The notes under the pieces were generated by a model, which was not told where the DNA came from, did no database searches, and was given only the letters and a program-made list of their open reading frames with translations. Shown here piece by piece: positions 22,375-32,038 of a stretch of DNA of 64,000 bases. Both the position numbers and the translations under genes were made by a program. The first letter of the stretch is position 1. Each line of letters begins with the position of its first letter. This DNA is from CAG-632 sp963626805 (GTDB taxonomy: Bacteria; Bacillota; Clostridia; Lachnospirales; Lachnospiraceae). The stretch covers positions 1 to 64,000 of the forward strand of contig CAVFXS010000036.1 of the NCBI GenBank assembly GCA_963626805.1, written 5' to 3'.

Positions 22375-23739
22375 TTAATTCTTAAAACTATGAATCGGCG
22401 CCGGAATCCTTCCGCCACGATTAATAAATGCATCACAATTATATGGATTTACATGCATGATCGGTGCATGTCCGAGCAATCCGCCAAATTCTGCATGTTC
22501 GCCTTCTTTTTTACCGATTACCGGAATGATCCGGACTGCAGTTGTCTTCTGGTTCACCATACCAAGTGCCATCTCGTCTGCAATAATGCCGGAAATGGTA
22601 GTTGCCTTTGTATCACCAGGAATCGCAATCATATCAAGACCTACGGAACATACACAGGTCATCGCTTCCAGCTTTTCAATTGTCAGTGCGCCGCAGCTTG
22701 CAGCATCGATCATTCGCTGATCCTCACTGACCGGAATAAATGCGCCGCTCAGACCGCCTACATAAGAGGATGCCATAACGCCACCCTTCTTCACCTGATC
22801 ATTTAATAATGCCAGTGCTGCGGTTGTACCAGGTGCACCTGCATATTCCAGACCGATTTCTTCCAGAATCTCACCAATACTGTCTCCTACTGCCGGTGTC
22901 GGTGCAAGTGACAGGTCAATAATACCAAACGGCACACCCAGACGCTTGGATGCTTCCTGTGCAACCAGCTGTCCGACACGGGTGATCTTAAATGCTGTCT
23001 TTTTAATTGTCTCACACAATACCTCAAAATTCTCACCACGAACCGATTCCAGTGCAGTCTTAACTACACCCGGACCGCTGACACCGACATTAATGATCTT
23101 ATCTGCCTCTGTAACACCATGAAAGGCACCTGCCATAAACGGATTATCATCCGGTGCATTACAGAACACAACGAACTTTGTACAGGCACAGGAATCCTGC
23201 TCCTTGGTCAGCTCTGCAGCCTTTTTGATCATTTCACCGATCAGCTTGACTGCATCCATATTAATACCAGTCTTGGTAGAACCGACATTCACAGAACTAC
23301 ATACAACATCGGTTTCTGCCAATGCATTTGGAATGGAACGGATCAGCAGTTCATCGGCCGGTGTCATTCCCTTGGTCACCAGTGCCGAATATCCACCGAT
23401 GAAATTCACCCCAACGGTTTTGGCAGCTCTGTCCAGTGTTCTGGCAATTGTCAGAAAGTCTTCTGCCTTATGACATACACCACCTCCCACCAGACTGATC
23501 GGAGTCACGGAAATCCGCTTATTTACAATCGGAATACCATACTGCAGCTCAATATCTTCGCCAACCTTTACCAGATTTCTTGCAGAGGTTGTAATTTTAT
23601 CATAAATCTTATCGCATACTTCGTCTAATGTACTGCCGGTACAATCTAACAGGCTGATACCCATTGTGATCGTCCGGACATCCAGATTCTCCTTCTGGAT
23701 CATTTCATTGGTTTCATTTACCTCACGTATGTTAATCAT
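22375..23739 (-). CDS. PFL-family (UPF0210/DUF711) protein (454 aa)
   Basis: A conserved family with a pyruvate-formate-lyase-like fold and no established function. Visible family segments are REVNETNEMIQKENLDVRTI near the start, GGYSALVTKGMTPADE and the Cys/Gly-rich CSVGLDMIAIPGDT near residue 380. It is paired with an ACT-domain gene 17 bases upstream, an arrangement conserved across Firmicutes and archaea, suggesting a ligand-regulated pair. Confidence 0.92.
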   Translation of the reverse strand: MINIREVNETNEMIQKENLDVRTITMGISLLDCTGSTLDEVCDKIYDKITTSARNLVKVGEDIELQYGIPIVNKRISVTPISLVGGGVCHKAEDFLTIARTLDRAAKTVGVNFIGGYSALVTKGMTPADELLIRSIPNALAETDVVCSSVNVGSTKTGINMDAVKLIGEMIKKAAELTKEQDSCACTKFVVFCNAPDDNPFMAGAFHGVTEADKIINVGVSGPGVVKTALESVRGENFEVLCETIKKTAFKITRVGQLVAQEASKRLGVPFGIIDLSLAPTPAVGDSIGEILEEIGLEYAGAPGTTAALALLNDQVKKGGVMASSYVGGLSGAFIPVSEDQRMIDAASCGALTIEKLEAMTCVCSVGLDMIAIPGDTKATTISGIIADEMALGMVNQKTTAVRIIPVIGKKEGEHAEFGGLLGHAPIMHVNPYNCDAFINRGGRIPAPIHSFKN

Positions 23740-23756
23740 AGTCTGCCTCCGTTATC

Positions 23757-24029
23757 TTAGATTCTATGCATCATGTCGAAAATTTCTTCCTTCTGCAGGT
23801 TGATCACAACGCCAATTTCCTCACCAAGCTGTACAAGTTCTTCAGAAAGAGTTTTAAATTTCTTTAAGGATGCTTCGGTATCCACGATCATCATCATGTT
23901 AAAATAATCCTGTACAATGGTCTGGGAAATATCCAGAATATTTACCTGATTATCTGCAAGATATGTACATACCTTTGCAATGATTCCTACGGTATCTTTT
24001 CCTACAACTGTAATGACTGCTTTTTTCAT
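23757..24029 (-). CDS. ACT-domain protein, UPF0237 (90 aa)
   Basis: A single ACT domain starting MKKAVITVVGKDTVGIIAKVCTYL. The family normally binds a small ligand, often an amino acid, but the ligand here is unknown. It precedes the PFL-family gene by 17 bases and probably regulates that protein. Confidence 0.92.
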   Translation of the reverse strand: MKKAVITVVGKDTVGIIAKVCTYLADNQVNILDISQTIVQDYFNMMMIVDTEASLKKFKTLSEELVQLGEEIGVVINLQKEEIFDMMHRI

Positions 24030-24114
24030 GGTAATCTCCTTAATTTATGTATTTGTCATCGACCCGCTCCCATAGATTCCAATGTGGGATCAATGATAGA
24101 TTTCAATACTGCAT

Positions 24115-24915
24115 CTATCCGACGTACAAAACCTCCGAATGCTCGTTTCTGCGTGCCACGGATAAATGAAAATCCCGGATATCATTCGTAAACGGATTCT
24201 CCGCTAGTTTCTGTGCAACGGTTTCATATGCCAGCTCTGCGACATTGTTTTCCTTGCTTAAATGACCAAGCATGATTCCGCGTATATGGTCATTCAGAAG
24301 CTCCTTAATAAACTGTCCGGAACGCTCATTGGACAAATGACCATGGTCTCCCAGAATCCGTTGCTTTAGCGGATAAGAATACGGACCAACCAGTAACATA
24401 TTGACATCATGGTTGGACTCAATAAAGAGCAGATCGGAATCCTTTAGTTTTTCAATCAGATAATCATTGTAATCCCCAAGGTCAGTACAGAGACTGGTCT
24501 TATGTTCCTGATGATAAAACTGATAGCAGACCGGGTCGGCTGCATCATGCCAGGTTCTGGATGCCTCAATTGTCATATCTTGTATTTGAAATGGTTCATC
24601 CGGCTGGATTTCAATGAATTTTGAAGCATCCAATTCTCCCAGTGAGGTTGTCTGTTTAATTGCCTCCAGCGTAGCCTTTGTGCCATATACCGGAACCGAA
24701 TATTTACGGGTAAATACTCCCAGTCCCTGAATATGATCCGAATGCTCATGTGTGATCAGAATACCCTGAATATCCTCCGGTGCCATATCGATCGCATGGA
24801 GTTCATCTACGATCCGCTTTTTACTTACGCCGGTATCTACCAGCAAATGGGTCTCTTCCGTTCCCACATAGATGCAATTGCCACTGCTTCCGCTTGATAA
24901 GCTGCATAAATGCAT
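24115..24915 (-). CDS. WalJ/YycJ-like metallo-beta-lactamase fold hydrolase (266 aa)
   Basis: MBL-fold protein with metal-binding HEHSDHIQGL and later His/Asp residues (TWHDAADPVCYQF, GDHGHLSNE, MLGHLSKENN). The start MHLCSLSSGSSGNCIYVG is that of YycJ/WalJ, a 5'-3' exonuclease-related protein linked to cell-wall and DNA metabolism in Firmicutes. ATG 24915 is preferred because AGGAGCTGAAATC precedes it. It stands apart from walRK here. Confidence 0.85.
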   Translation of the reverse strand: MHLCSLSSGSSGNCIYVGTEETHLLVDTGVSKKRIVDELHAIDMAPEDIQGILITHEHSDHIQGLGVFTRKYSVPVYGTKATLEAIKQTTSLGELDASKFIEIQPDEPFQIQDMTIEASRTWHDAADPVCYQFYHQEHKTSLCTDLGDYNDYLIEKLKDSDLLFIESNHDVNMLLVGPYSYPLKQRILGDHGHLSNERSGQFIKELLNDHIRGIMLGHLSKENNVAELAYETVAQKLAENPFTNDIRDFHLSVARRNEHSEVLYVG

Positions 24916-25017
24916 GATTTCAGCTCCTGTTCTTTCGTAAATGGACACACTTGCCCATAATCGTGAAATATTATAGCATAGGCGGAGGGATTACGCAAAT
25001 TCTATTTTGGATACTCA

Positions 25018-25060
25018 CAAAAAATAAGATCACCTGATTTTTCAGATGATCTTATTTTTT
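25018..25060 (-). terminator. Bidirectional terminator
   Basis: AAAAATAAGATCA-cCTGA...TCAGaTGATCTTATTTTTT, a long stem with A/T tails on both sides. It follows directly after the stop codon of the membrane protein gene (25059). Confidence 0.85.
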
Positions 25061-25820
25061 ATCCCTGCCACAGTACTTTGGATGAATATTCGGATACCAT
25101 CAGTTTCTTGCATAATTCATGATCCGTGATTCGGACAAAATCTCCGTTTTGATAATATCTCCATGAATCAACTTCTTTTTTTCCATTCCAGTTCATTTCC
25201 ACAATCTTGAAAAACTGTCGGATTGTCAGCCGATCCTGATTGTTTTTCATCGCAGAATAACTATCTTCGTATGTCATTCTGTCAACAATGACCGTGCCCT
25301 CCTCATAATTGTCATCGGATAAAACAGTACAAATGATCAGTTTACAGCGTTTATGTCCCTTCTGAAGTTTCTCATAAAAAGCTTTTTCAAAGAACAGGCA
25401 TAACAGTTCAAAAACTACGGAATATATGATCGCGCCGATACAGATTCGGAACAGGACATCCAGGTTTATCTTCTGAATCCACGGATCTGCCAGCACATAA
25501 AATATCGTTGTTAGCGGAACCCCCAGAAATATCTGGATAAATATATTCAGAAAGCCAGCCGTCTTTTTTATATTACGGGTATTGGTGAAATTTCGGATAA
25601 TATATGTAATAATCAGTACTCCGACCACGCTGCATAACACATAGATCAATAATGGCAGATAACCATTACCTGCAAAGTTCCATTGCCAGGTTCTCTGTAC
25701 TCCCAGATCGAATTCAAAAAAACATCTGACATCCCCGTCTTCCGAAAACTGAAAGATTACCAACAGTCCAAGAACAATTCCCAATAATAGTTTTAATATC
25801 TCTTCTACTCGTTTTTTCAT
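25059..25820 (-). CDS. Hypothetical membrane protein (253 aa)
   Basis: I do not recognise this family. Four hydrophobic segments are visible: about 9-24, 54-74, 91-111 and 123-145, followed by a cytoplasmic or exposed C-terminal domain of about 100 residues (CKLIICTVLSDDNYEEGTVIVDRMTYED...). It is monocistronic: a terminator follows and 151 bases without another gene lie upstream. It might be a strain-specific gene. Confidence 0.7.
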   Translation of the reverse strand: MKKRVEEILKLLLGIVLGLLVIFQFSEDGDVRCFFEFDLGVQRTWQWNFAGNGYLPLLIYVLCSVVGVLIITYIIRNFTNTRNIKKTAGFLNIFIQIFLGVPLTTIFYVLADPWIQKINLDVLFRICIGAIIYSVVFELLCLFFEKAFYEKLQKGHKRCKLIICTVLSDDNYEEGTVIVDRMTYEDSYSAMKNNQDRLTIRQFFKIVEMNWNGKKEVDSWRYYQNGDFVRITDHELCKKLMVSEYSSKVLWQG

Positions 25821-25971
25821 ACTTTAACTTCCATTCTGCTATTATTTCAGACTCTATAAATGCATGGTAACAGATAAAACAATTTCTGTCAATTACTATT
25901 ATTACCAATTACCATGCTGTGCTGAATTACAATTTGTACTATAATCGATTTACCTGTCTCAAAAACATCCC

Positions 25972-27837
25972 TCAGTGATTAGACATATGTTCGGTTTTGA
26001 TTTTTTCCGCCAGATCATTCAGGTACACCCAACGTTCCATCCTCTCTTCCAGCTGTTGCTCCAGAGCCTCTTTTTCATCGGTATACTCTGTCAGCTTCAC
26101 AAAATCCGTAGCCGCCTTCGGCATCAGCTGTTCCAATTCTGCAATCCGGTCTTCCAGCTTCGCAATATCTTCGTCTATCGTTTCATATTCTTTCTGTTCT
26201 TTATATGAGAATTTCAGACGATTATCCGGCTTTTTCCAGCTCTTACCTGCCTCACTGTCCTCCGATGGCTTTCTGCTATCTGCTTTACCGGCTGCTTTAC
26301 CCTTATCACCGGAACCATTCTGATTCATCAAGTCCGATTCCATATCCCCATATAACTCCTGATGTTTCCAGTAATAATCTGTATAATTTCCCTCATATTG
26401 GCGAATGCCGTCCGGTTCAAAGGCAAAGATCCGGCTCACAACACGATCCAGAAAATATCGGTCATGGGATACCACAATTACAATGCCTTCAAATCGGTCC
26501 AGATAATCCTCCAGCACATTCAGGGTCTCGATATCCAGATCGTTCGTCGGCTCATCTAAGACTAATACATTCGGAGATGCCATCAGGATCCGCAGCAGAT
26601 ATAATCTTCGTCTTTCTCCACCGGACAGCTTTTCAATCGGTGCCCACTGCTTGGCTCCGTCAAATAAAAAACGCTCCAGCATCTGGGATGCCGTAATCTT
26701 GCCATCCGTTGTGGTTACATATTCACCGACCTCTTTAATATAATCAATGGCTTTCATGGAGTGATCCATATATTCCGATTCCTGTGAGAAGTATCCGATC
26801 TGAATGGTCTGTCCCACTTCAATCTCACCGGAATCCGGTGCCAGCACACCTGTCAGTATTTTGATCAATGTTGTCTTGCCGCATCCATTTTTCCCGATAA
26901 TGCCGATCCGGTCACTTCTCAGAAAATGATAAGAAAAATCCCGAATTAAGCTTCGATTCCCATAGGACTTTGAAATATGCTTTAACTCGATCGTTTTGTT
27001 TCCCATTCTGGTCGTAATGGAGTCCAGCTCCAGCTTTCGCTTCTCCTGAATATCCTTGATCTCCTGCATGGCATGAATCCGGTCAATATGTGCCTTCTGC
27101 TTCGTGCTTCTGGCTCTGGCACCACGCTTCAACCATTCAAGCTCGGTTCGGAGCAGGCTTTTCCGCTTATGCTCTGCTGTCAGCTCCTGCGCTTCCCGGT
27201 CGGCTTTTCCGGTCAGGTAATCCGAGAAGTTTCCTGTGTACTGATATAAATGTCCCTGATCCACCTCCAGGATTTGATTGGATACCCGATCCAGAAAATA
27301 TCGGTCATGCGTCACCATAAGCACCGCACCACGATAGTTATTTAAAAAGTTTTCCAGCCATTCCGCCATATCATGATCCAGATGGTTGGTTGGCTCGTCT
27401 AAGATCAGCAGCTCCGCCGGGATCAGAATTGCCTGCACCAGTGCCACCCGTTTTCTCTGACCTCCGGATAATTCATTGACTTTCTGGTCAAAATCTGTAA
27501 TCTCCAGCTGGTTTAACAGAGCCTTTGCTTCCGCCGCCCGGCTCCAGTAGGTCTCATCCTCATAATTCTCCTGCAATGCCGCCGCTAAAACTGTCATTTC
27601 TTCCGGGAACACCGGATTTTGCGGCAGATATCGCATTGTTACATGATTTCCCATGCTGATCTTACCGGAATCACATTTCTCTACACCCGCAACTACCTTA
27701 AGCAATGTGGACTTTCCCATGCCGTTAACACCGACCACGCCGATCTTATCATGCTCCTGAATGCCTAGACTGACATCCTCTAACAGATTGCGGTCCGTAT
27801 AAGATTTATAAATATGCTCCAATGTTAATATATTCAT
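25972..27837 (-). CDS. ABC-F family ATPase, Uup/YdiF-like (621 aa)
   Basis: Two fused ABC domains and no membrane region: Walker A GVNGMGKST (36-44) and GKNGCGKTT (near 320), signatures LSGGQRKRVALVQ and LSGGERRRLYLLR, and EPTNHLD/EPTNDLD Walker B regions. The inter-domain linker and a charged, coiled C-terminal extension (DIAKLEDRIAELEQLM...) are those of ABC-F proteins, which act on stalled or initiating ribosomes. The exact subgroup (housekeeping versus resistance) is not clear. The Uup-like C-terminal coiled coil favours a housekeeping role. Confidence 0.9.
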   Translation of the reverse strand: MNILTLEHIYKSYTDRNLLEDVSLGIQEHDKIGVVGVNGMGKSTLLKVVAGVEKCDSGKISMGNHVTMRYLPQNPVFPEEMTVLAAALQENYEDETYWSRAAEAKALLNQLEITDFDQKVNELSGGQRKRVALVQAILIPAELLILDEPTNHLDHDMAEWLENFLNNYRGAVLMVTHDRYFLDRVSNQILEVDQGHLYQYTGNFSDYLTGKADREAQELTAEHKRKSLLRTELEWLKRGARARSTKQKAHIDRIHAMQEIKDIQEKRKLELDSITTRMGNKTIELKHISKSYGNRSLIRDFSYHFLRSDRIGIIGKNGCGKTTLIKILTGVLAPDSGEIEVGQTIQIGYFSQESEYMDHSMKAIDYIKEVGEYVTTTDGKITASQMLERFLFDGAKQWAPIEKLSGGERRRLYLLRILMASPNVLVLDEPTNDLDIETLNVLEDYLDRFEGIVIVVSHDRYFLDRVVSRIFAFEPDGIRQYEGNYTDYYWKHQELYGDMESDLMNQNGSGDKGKAAGKADSRKPSEDSEAGKSWKKPDNRLKFSYKEQKEYETIDEDIAKLEDRIAELEQLMPKAATDFVKLTEYTDEKEALEQQLEERMERWVYLNDLAEKIKTEHMSNH

Positions 27838-27875
27838 ATGCTTCTCCCATATCCGACTGTGTGAAATACCTGTGT

Positions 27876-27911
27876 AAAAACTAAGACCACCGTATCATAC
27901 GATGGTCTTAG
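27876..27911 (-). terminator. Terminator after the purine permease
   Basis: CTAAGACCA(c)CGTAT-c-ATACG(a)TGGTCTTAG, with TTTTT on the minus-strand side. Confidence 0.8.
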
Positions 27912-27940
27912 AATGAATCCATATCCTATGCTATTGTAGC

Positions 27941-29323
27941 TTATAAGAAAATATATTTCAAGATAAACAATACTGCCAGAATATACATCAGCACACTAAT
28001 CTTCTTTTCCTTTACCTTACCTGTGATCAGATTGATTACAACATAAGAGATTACTCCCATTGCGATACCTTCTGAAATACTGTAGAAGAATGCCATTGCA
28101 ATAATACAGATGAAGCAAGGAATTGACTCACTGTAATCAGAGAAGTCAATATTTACTACATTGGTAAGCATATAGAAACCAACAATGATCAGAGCCGGTG
28201 CTGTTGCAAAGGACGGAATTGCCAGGAAAATAGGGGACAACAGTAATGAAAGTCCAAATAAAACAGCTGTTGTTATAGAGGTCAGACCGGTTCTACCGCC
28301 TTCAGACACACCGGAAGCACTTTCCACAAATGTAGTTGTTGTAGAGGTACCTAAAACAGCACCTGCAGTCGTTGCTACAGCATCTGCGAGAAGTGCACCC
28401 CTGATCCGTGGAAGCTTTCCATCTTCATCCAGCATGCCTGCTTTGGATGACACACCAATCAACGTACCGATCGTATCAAACATATCCACAAACAGGAAAG
28501 AAAAGATGATGACGATAAAGTTCAGAGATAAAATACCGGAAAAATCCATCTTGCAGAAAACAGGTGCAAGACTCGGAATCGAAATACCATTGCTGAAATC
28601 CGGCAGCAGATTGTAAAAACCAAGCTCTGCATTCGGTACATAAACACCGGTCAGCTGGCAGATAATACCGAGTACCCAGGTAATCAGAATGCCCCAGAGG
28701 ATATTTCCCTTTACATTCTTAACAACCAGAATTGCAGTGATAATAACACCGATGATTGCCAGTAATACCGTAATTCCAACATCATTAAATGTTGCATTCA
28801 CACCATTGACTGTATTATATTTTTCAATAGAGAACAACTGAACCAGTGTAGAACCACTGATTACAATTTTTGCATTCTGAAGACCAATAAATGCTATAAA
28901 CAGTCCAATACCAACACTGACGGCTACTTTTAAATTTGCAGGAATAGCATCGAAGATGGCTTCCCTGACATTCGTAACCGACAGAATAATAAAAATAATA
29001 CCTTCAATAAATACAGCAGTTAACGCAGTCTGCCATGAATATCCCATGCCGATAACAACAGTATATGCAAAATATGCATTTAAGCCCATACCCGGAGCCA
29101 GTGCAAACGGATAATTGGCAAACAATGCCATACAAAGTGTTCCAATCAGGGATGCCAGTGCCGTTGCTGTAAATATAGCTCCCTGATCCATACCGGCTGC
29201 CGCCAGAATACTTGGGTTAACAGCCAGAATATACGCCATTGTCATAAAACTTGTAATACCGGCTAAAATCTCTGTTTTAACTGTGGTATTATTTTCTTTG
29301 AGATGAAATAATTTCTCTAACAT
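27941..29323 (-). CDS. NCS2/AzgA-type purine permease (460 aa)
   Basis: A hydrophobic transporter with about 12-14 spans of the AzgA-type nucleobase family, probable substrate guanine, hypoxanthine or adenine. The family segments TEILAGITSFMTMAYILAVNPSIL (near 18-40) and FALAPGMGLNAYFAYTV are clear. ATG 29323 follows GAGGAGGAG. The longer frame starts upstream. No purine riboswitch is seen in the 56 bases upstream, but the gene follows another gene closely and may be read through. Confidence 0.9.
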   Translation of the reverse strand: MLEKLFHLKENNTTVKTEILAGITSFMTMAYILAVNPSILAAAGMDQGAIFTATALASLIGTLCMALFANYPFALAPGMGLNAYFAYTVVIGMGYSWQTALTAVFIEGIIFIILSVTNVREAIFDAIPANLKVAVSVGIGLFIAFIGLQNAKIVISGSTLVQLFSIEKYNTVNGVNATFNDVGITVLLAIIGVIITAILVVKNVKGNILWGILITWVLGIICQLTGVYVPNAELGFYNLLPDFSNGISIPSLAPVFCKMDFSGILSLNFIVIIFSFLFVDMFDTIGTLIGVSSKAGMLDEDGKLPRIRGALLADAVATTAGAVLGTSTTTTFVESASGVSEGGRTGLTSITTAVLFGLSLLLSPIFLAIPSFATAPALIIVGFYMLTNVVNIDFSDYSESIPCFICIIAMAFFYSISEGIAMGVISYVVINLITGKVKEKKISVLMYILAVLFILKYIFL

Positions 29324-29379
29324 AAGTCTCCTCCTCAGTGATAATATAAACAAATATTGTAAATCTCATACGATTGGCT

Positions 29380-30807
29380 TCAGTGATTCGGTGAAAATGA
29401 AAGCCGATGCACAAAAAACTCCTGGAAATTCTTATTCAGTGACAGATCCATCACCCTGCTGTTTTTCATGTTTTCCGGCAATTCAAGCATCCGTTCCGGC
29501 TCTGTTAAGGCAAGCACTGCACCCTTTAACGAGGTATTTCCCGCAATCTGCAGTTTTCCCCTGAATTCTTCCGGTAACAGTCCCAGACAATACGCAGACT
29601 CCGGATTCATATAAAATCCAAAGCCTCCCGCCAGATATACCTGTGAAATCTCCTGTAATGGCAACCGCAGTTCATATGCGGCCAGCTCTATACCGGTCCG
29701 GATTGCAGCCTTCGCAAGCTGGATCTGTCGAACCGTATCCTGTGTGATAACGATATCATCCTTTAGAATACCATGTTCAAAAGCATCCCCCTGAAGCAGT
29801 CCGGATCCATCGACGCCCCCATGGCGATAGGCCTCTGCCAGTTCATCCAGCAAGGTTGTTCCATAAACAGTTACCTGCGACACACTGTTTGCAAATGCCG
29901 GTCCGCAGGACGTTGACGTACAGACCCCCATTTCTCGGTTCAAAAGCCATAGCTCACCATTGGTTCCAAGATCGATCAGCAGCTCATAGGTCTCTGCCTG
30001 TCCCATTCCAAGGGATTGAATACCTGACACGATATCTCCGCCGACAAATGCGGATTTCCCGGGAAGAATGCAGATATCTTTCTCCTGCCATTCCATCCGG
30101 ATGCCATCCAGTTGCAGCGGTGTAAATGGATATGTCGCCATACCTGTTACATCCAGCTCTAACAGAAGCTGGATCATGGTCGTGTTTCCACTGATTGACA
30201 CTCTGCGGATCTGTTGCTCCGGTATGCCATCTGCAAGATAGCTCCGGTATAGCAGCTGCAGATCCTCCCGGACACTCCGGCTCAGAGTCTCAAGACCGCT
30301 TACCGTACCATGCTGTTCTGTCGCATACTGGATTCTGGATATAACATCTGCTCCATAGCCTGCCTGTCGGTTCATACATCCGTGCTGTAATATAATTCTG
30401 CTGGATGTAAGCTCCACCAGCGCAGATGCGATCGTTGTTGTTCCAATATCAATTGCAAGTCCGTACTGAAAGGATGCCAGTTCATCCGAATGCTCCGATA
30501 ACCAGCTCTTCACCGGTGTATCTTCCTCTTTCGTACCGGAAAGCAGAATCCCCTGCTCCAATACCGGCCGATTCATTACAATATGAAGATCCTGATCGCC
30601 TATGATATATCTGCATGCCAGACATTCCATTCCTTCTTCCAGAATCTGAACCATACACCCACGACAGACACCGGCTCCGCGGCAAACCGCTCTCGGCTGT
30701 GCTATCTGATGACGCACCAATGCCTGATAAAGGCTTTCGCCCTTAGTTCCGGTAATATGGGTTTTAAATATACCTGTATGAAATTGATCAATATATATGT
30801 TTGCCAT
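29380..30807 (-). CDS. RACE-like iron-sulfur ASKHA protein (DUF4445), 475 aa
   Basis: The N-terminal plant-type 2Fe-2S domain has Cys42, Cys48, Cys51 and Cys65 (AVCRGAGVCRGC...CLAC). The rest (about 130-460) is an ASKHA ATPase-like domain (IDIGTTTIASALV, SGNTTMIQL, DLGTNGELWL). Such proteins reductively reactivate corrinoid proteins in methyltransferase systems. It is shorter than typical RACE proteins (~600) and no corrinoid or methyltransferase gene is nearby. It starts directly after ilvA (stop codon and start one base apart), so the two may be cotranscribed. Substrate unknown. Confidence 0.8.
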   Translation of the reverse strand: MANIYIDQFHTGIFKTHITGTKGESLYQALVRHQIAQPRAVCRGAGVCRGCMVQILEEGMECLACRYIIGDQDLHIVMNRPVLEQGILLSGTKEEDTPVKSWLSEHSDELASFQYGLAIDIGTTTIASALVELTSSRIILQHGCMNRQAGYGADVISRIQYATEQHGTVSGLETLSRSVREDLQLLYRSYLADGIPEQQIRRVSISGNTTMIQLLLELDVTGMATYPFTPLQLDGIRMEWQEKDICILPGKSAFVGGDIVSGIQSLGMGQAETYELLIDLGTNGELWLLNREMGVCTSTSCGPAFANSVSQVTVYGTTLLDELAEAYRHGGVDGSGLLQGDAFEHGILKDDIVITQDTVRQIQLAKAAIRTGIELAAYELRLPLQEISQVYLAGGFGFYMNPESAYCLGLLPEEFRGKLQIAGNTSLKGAVLALTEPERMLELPENMKNSRVMDLSLNKNFQEFFVHRLSFSPNH

Positions 30808-30808
30808 T

Positions 30809-32038
30809 TTAGAAAATGCTCTTCGGTGTCTTCTCGATCGGCCGATAGCCATGTTCTGCCAGTTCCTTCATAATTGCATCCTTGTGCTCCGGTCCGAATG
30901 CCTCCATGGTAATCACAAGCTCTACTGCACTGTTCCGGTTTAGACTGACAAACTGATTATGCTCTAACCGGATAATATTTCCCTGTGTCTTTGCAATTAC
31001 GGATGATACATTCATTAATTCTCCCGGCTTATCCGGCAGCAGAACCGATACCGTAAAGATCCGGTTTCTTGCGATCAGACCATGCTGCACAACCGAAGCC
31101 AGCGTGATAACATCCATATTACCACCACTGATAATGCTGACAACCTTCTTGTCCTTCACACCCAGATGCTTCAGTGCTGCTACCGATAACAAACCGGAAT
31201 TTTCTGCCAGCATCTTATGATTCTCAATCATGTCTAAGAATGTAACGATCAGCTCAGAATCTTCAATCGTAATTATATCATCCAGATTCTTCTGCAAATA
31301 CGGGAAAATCTTGCTTCCCGGTGTCTTAACTGCAGTACCGTCCGCAATGGTATCTACCATCGGCAGTGTGGTTACCTTTCCGAGTTTTAAGGATTCCTGC
31401 AGACAATTAGCCCCTGCAGGCTCTACACCGATGACCTTGATGTTTGGATTTAACATCTTGGCAAAGGTCGATACACCGGTTGCCAGTCCGCCACCACCTA
31501 CCGGAACCAGAATATAATCAACTGTCGGAAGCTCTTTGATCACTTCCATGGCAATCGATCCCTGTCCGGTTGCTACATCCAGATCATCAAACGGATGAAT
31601 GAATGTATAACCACGATCCTCTGCCAGCTCCAGTGCATAAGCACAGGACTCATCATAAACATCTCCGTACAGAATGACATCTGCTCCGTAGGATTTGGTA
31701 CGGTTTACTTTAATTAATGGGGTGGTGGTCGGCATAACGATCGTTGCCTTTACCCCATATGCCTTTGCTGCATAAGCAACACCCTGTGCATGATTTCCGG
31801 CAGATGCCGTGATCAGTCCCTTGGCACGTTCTGCCTCTGACATGGTACTGATCTTATAATAAGCTCCACGAATCTTATACGCACCGGTCAACTGCATATT
31901 TTCCGGTTTCAGATACACTCTGTTTCCGGTCTGATTACTGAAATACTCACTGTATACCAGATTTGTAGGAAGCACTACCTTCTGTACGATATTATATGCT
32001 TCTTCGAATTTTTCCAGGCATAATTCCTTTACTGCCAT
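30809..32038 (-). CDS. ilvA: Threonine ammonia-lyase (409 aa)
   Basis: PLP-dependent deaminase of threonine to 2-oxobutanoate. The PLP lysine is Lys55 in GAYKIRGAYYK, the glycine loop is VGGGGLATG, and a C-terminal ACT-like domain (about 330-405, VLLPDKPGELMNVSSVI) is present. The length matches the short biosynthetic/catabolic form rather than two-ACT IlvA. The start overlaps the end of ftsY by ten bases. Confidence 0.93.
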   Translation of the reverse strand: MAVKELCLEKFEEAYNIVQKVVLPTNLVYSEYFSNQTGNRVYLKPENMQLTGAYKIRGAYYKISTMSEAERAKGLITASAGNHAQGVAYAAKAYGVKATIVMPTTTPLIKVNRTKSYGADVILYGDVYDESCAYALELAEDRGYTFIHPFDDLDVATGQGSIAMEVIKELPTVDYILVPVGGGGLATGVSTFAKMLNPNIKVIGVEPAGANCLQESLKLGKVTTLPMVDTIADGTAVKTPGSKIFPYLQKNLDDIITIEDSELIVTFLDMIENHKMLAENSGLLSVAALKHLGVKDKKVVSIISGGNMDVITLASVVQHGLIARNRIFTVSVLLPDKPGELMNVSSVIAKTQGNIIRLEHNQFVSLNRNSAVELVITMEAFGPEHKDAIMKELAEHGYRPIEKTPKSIF

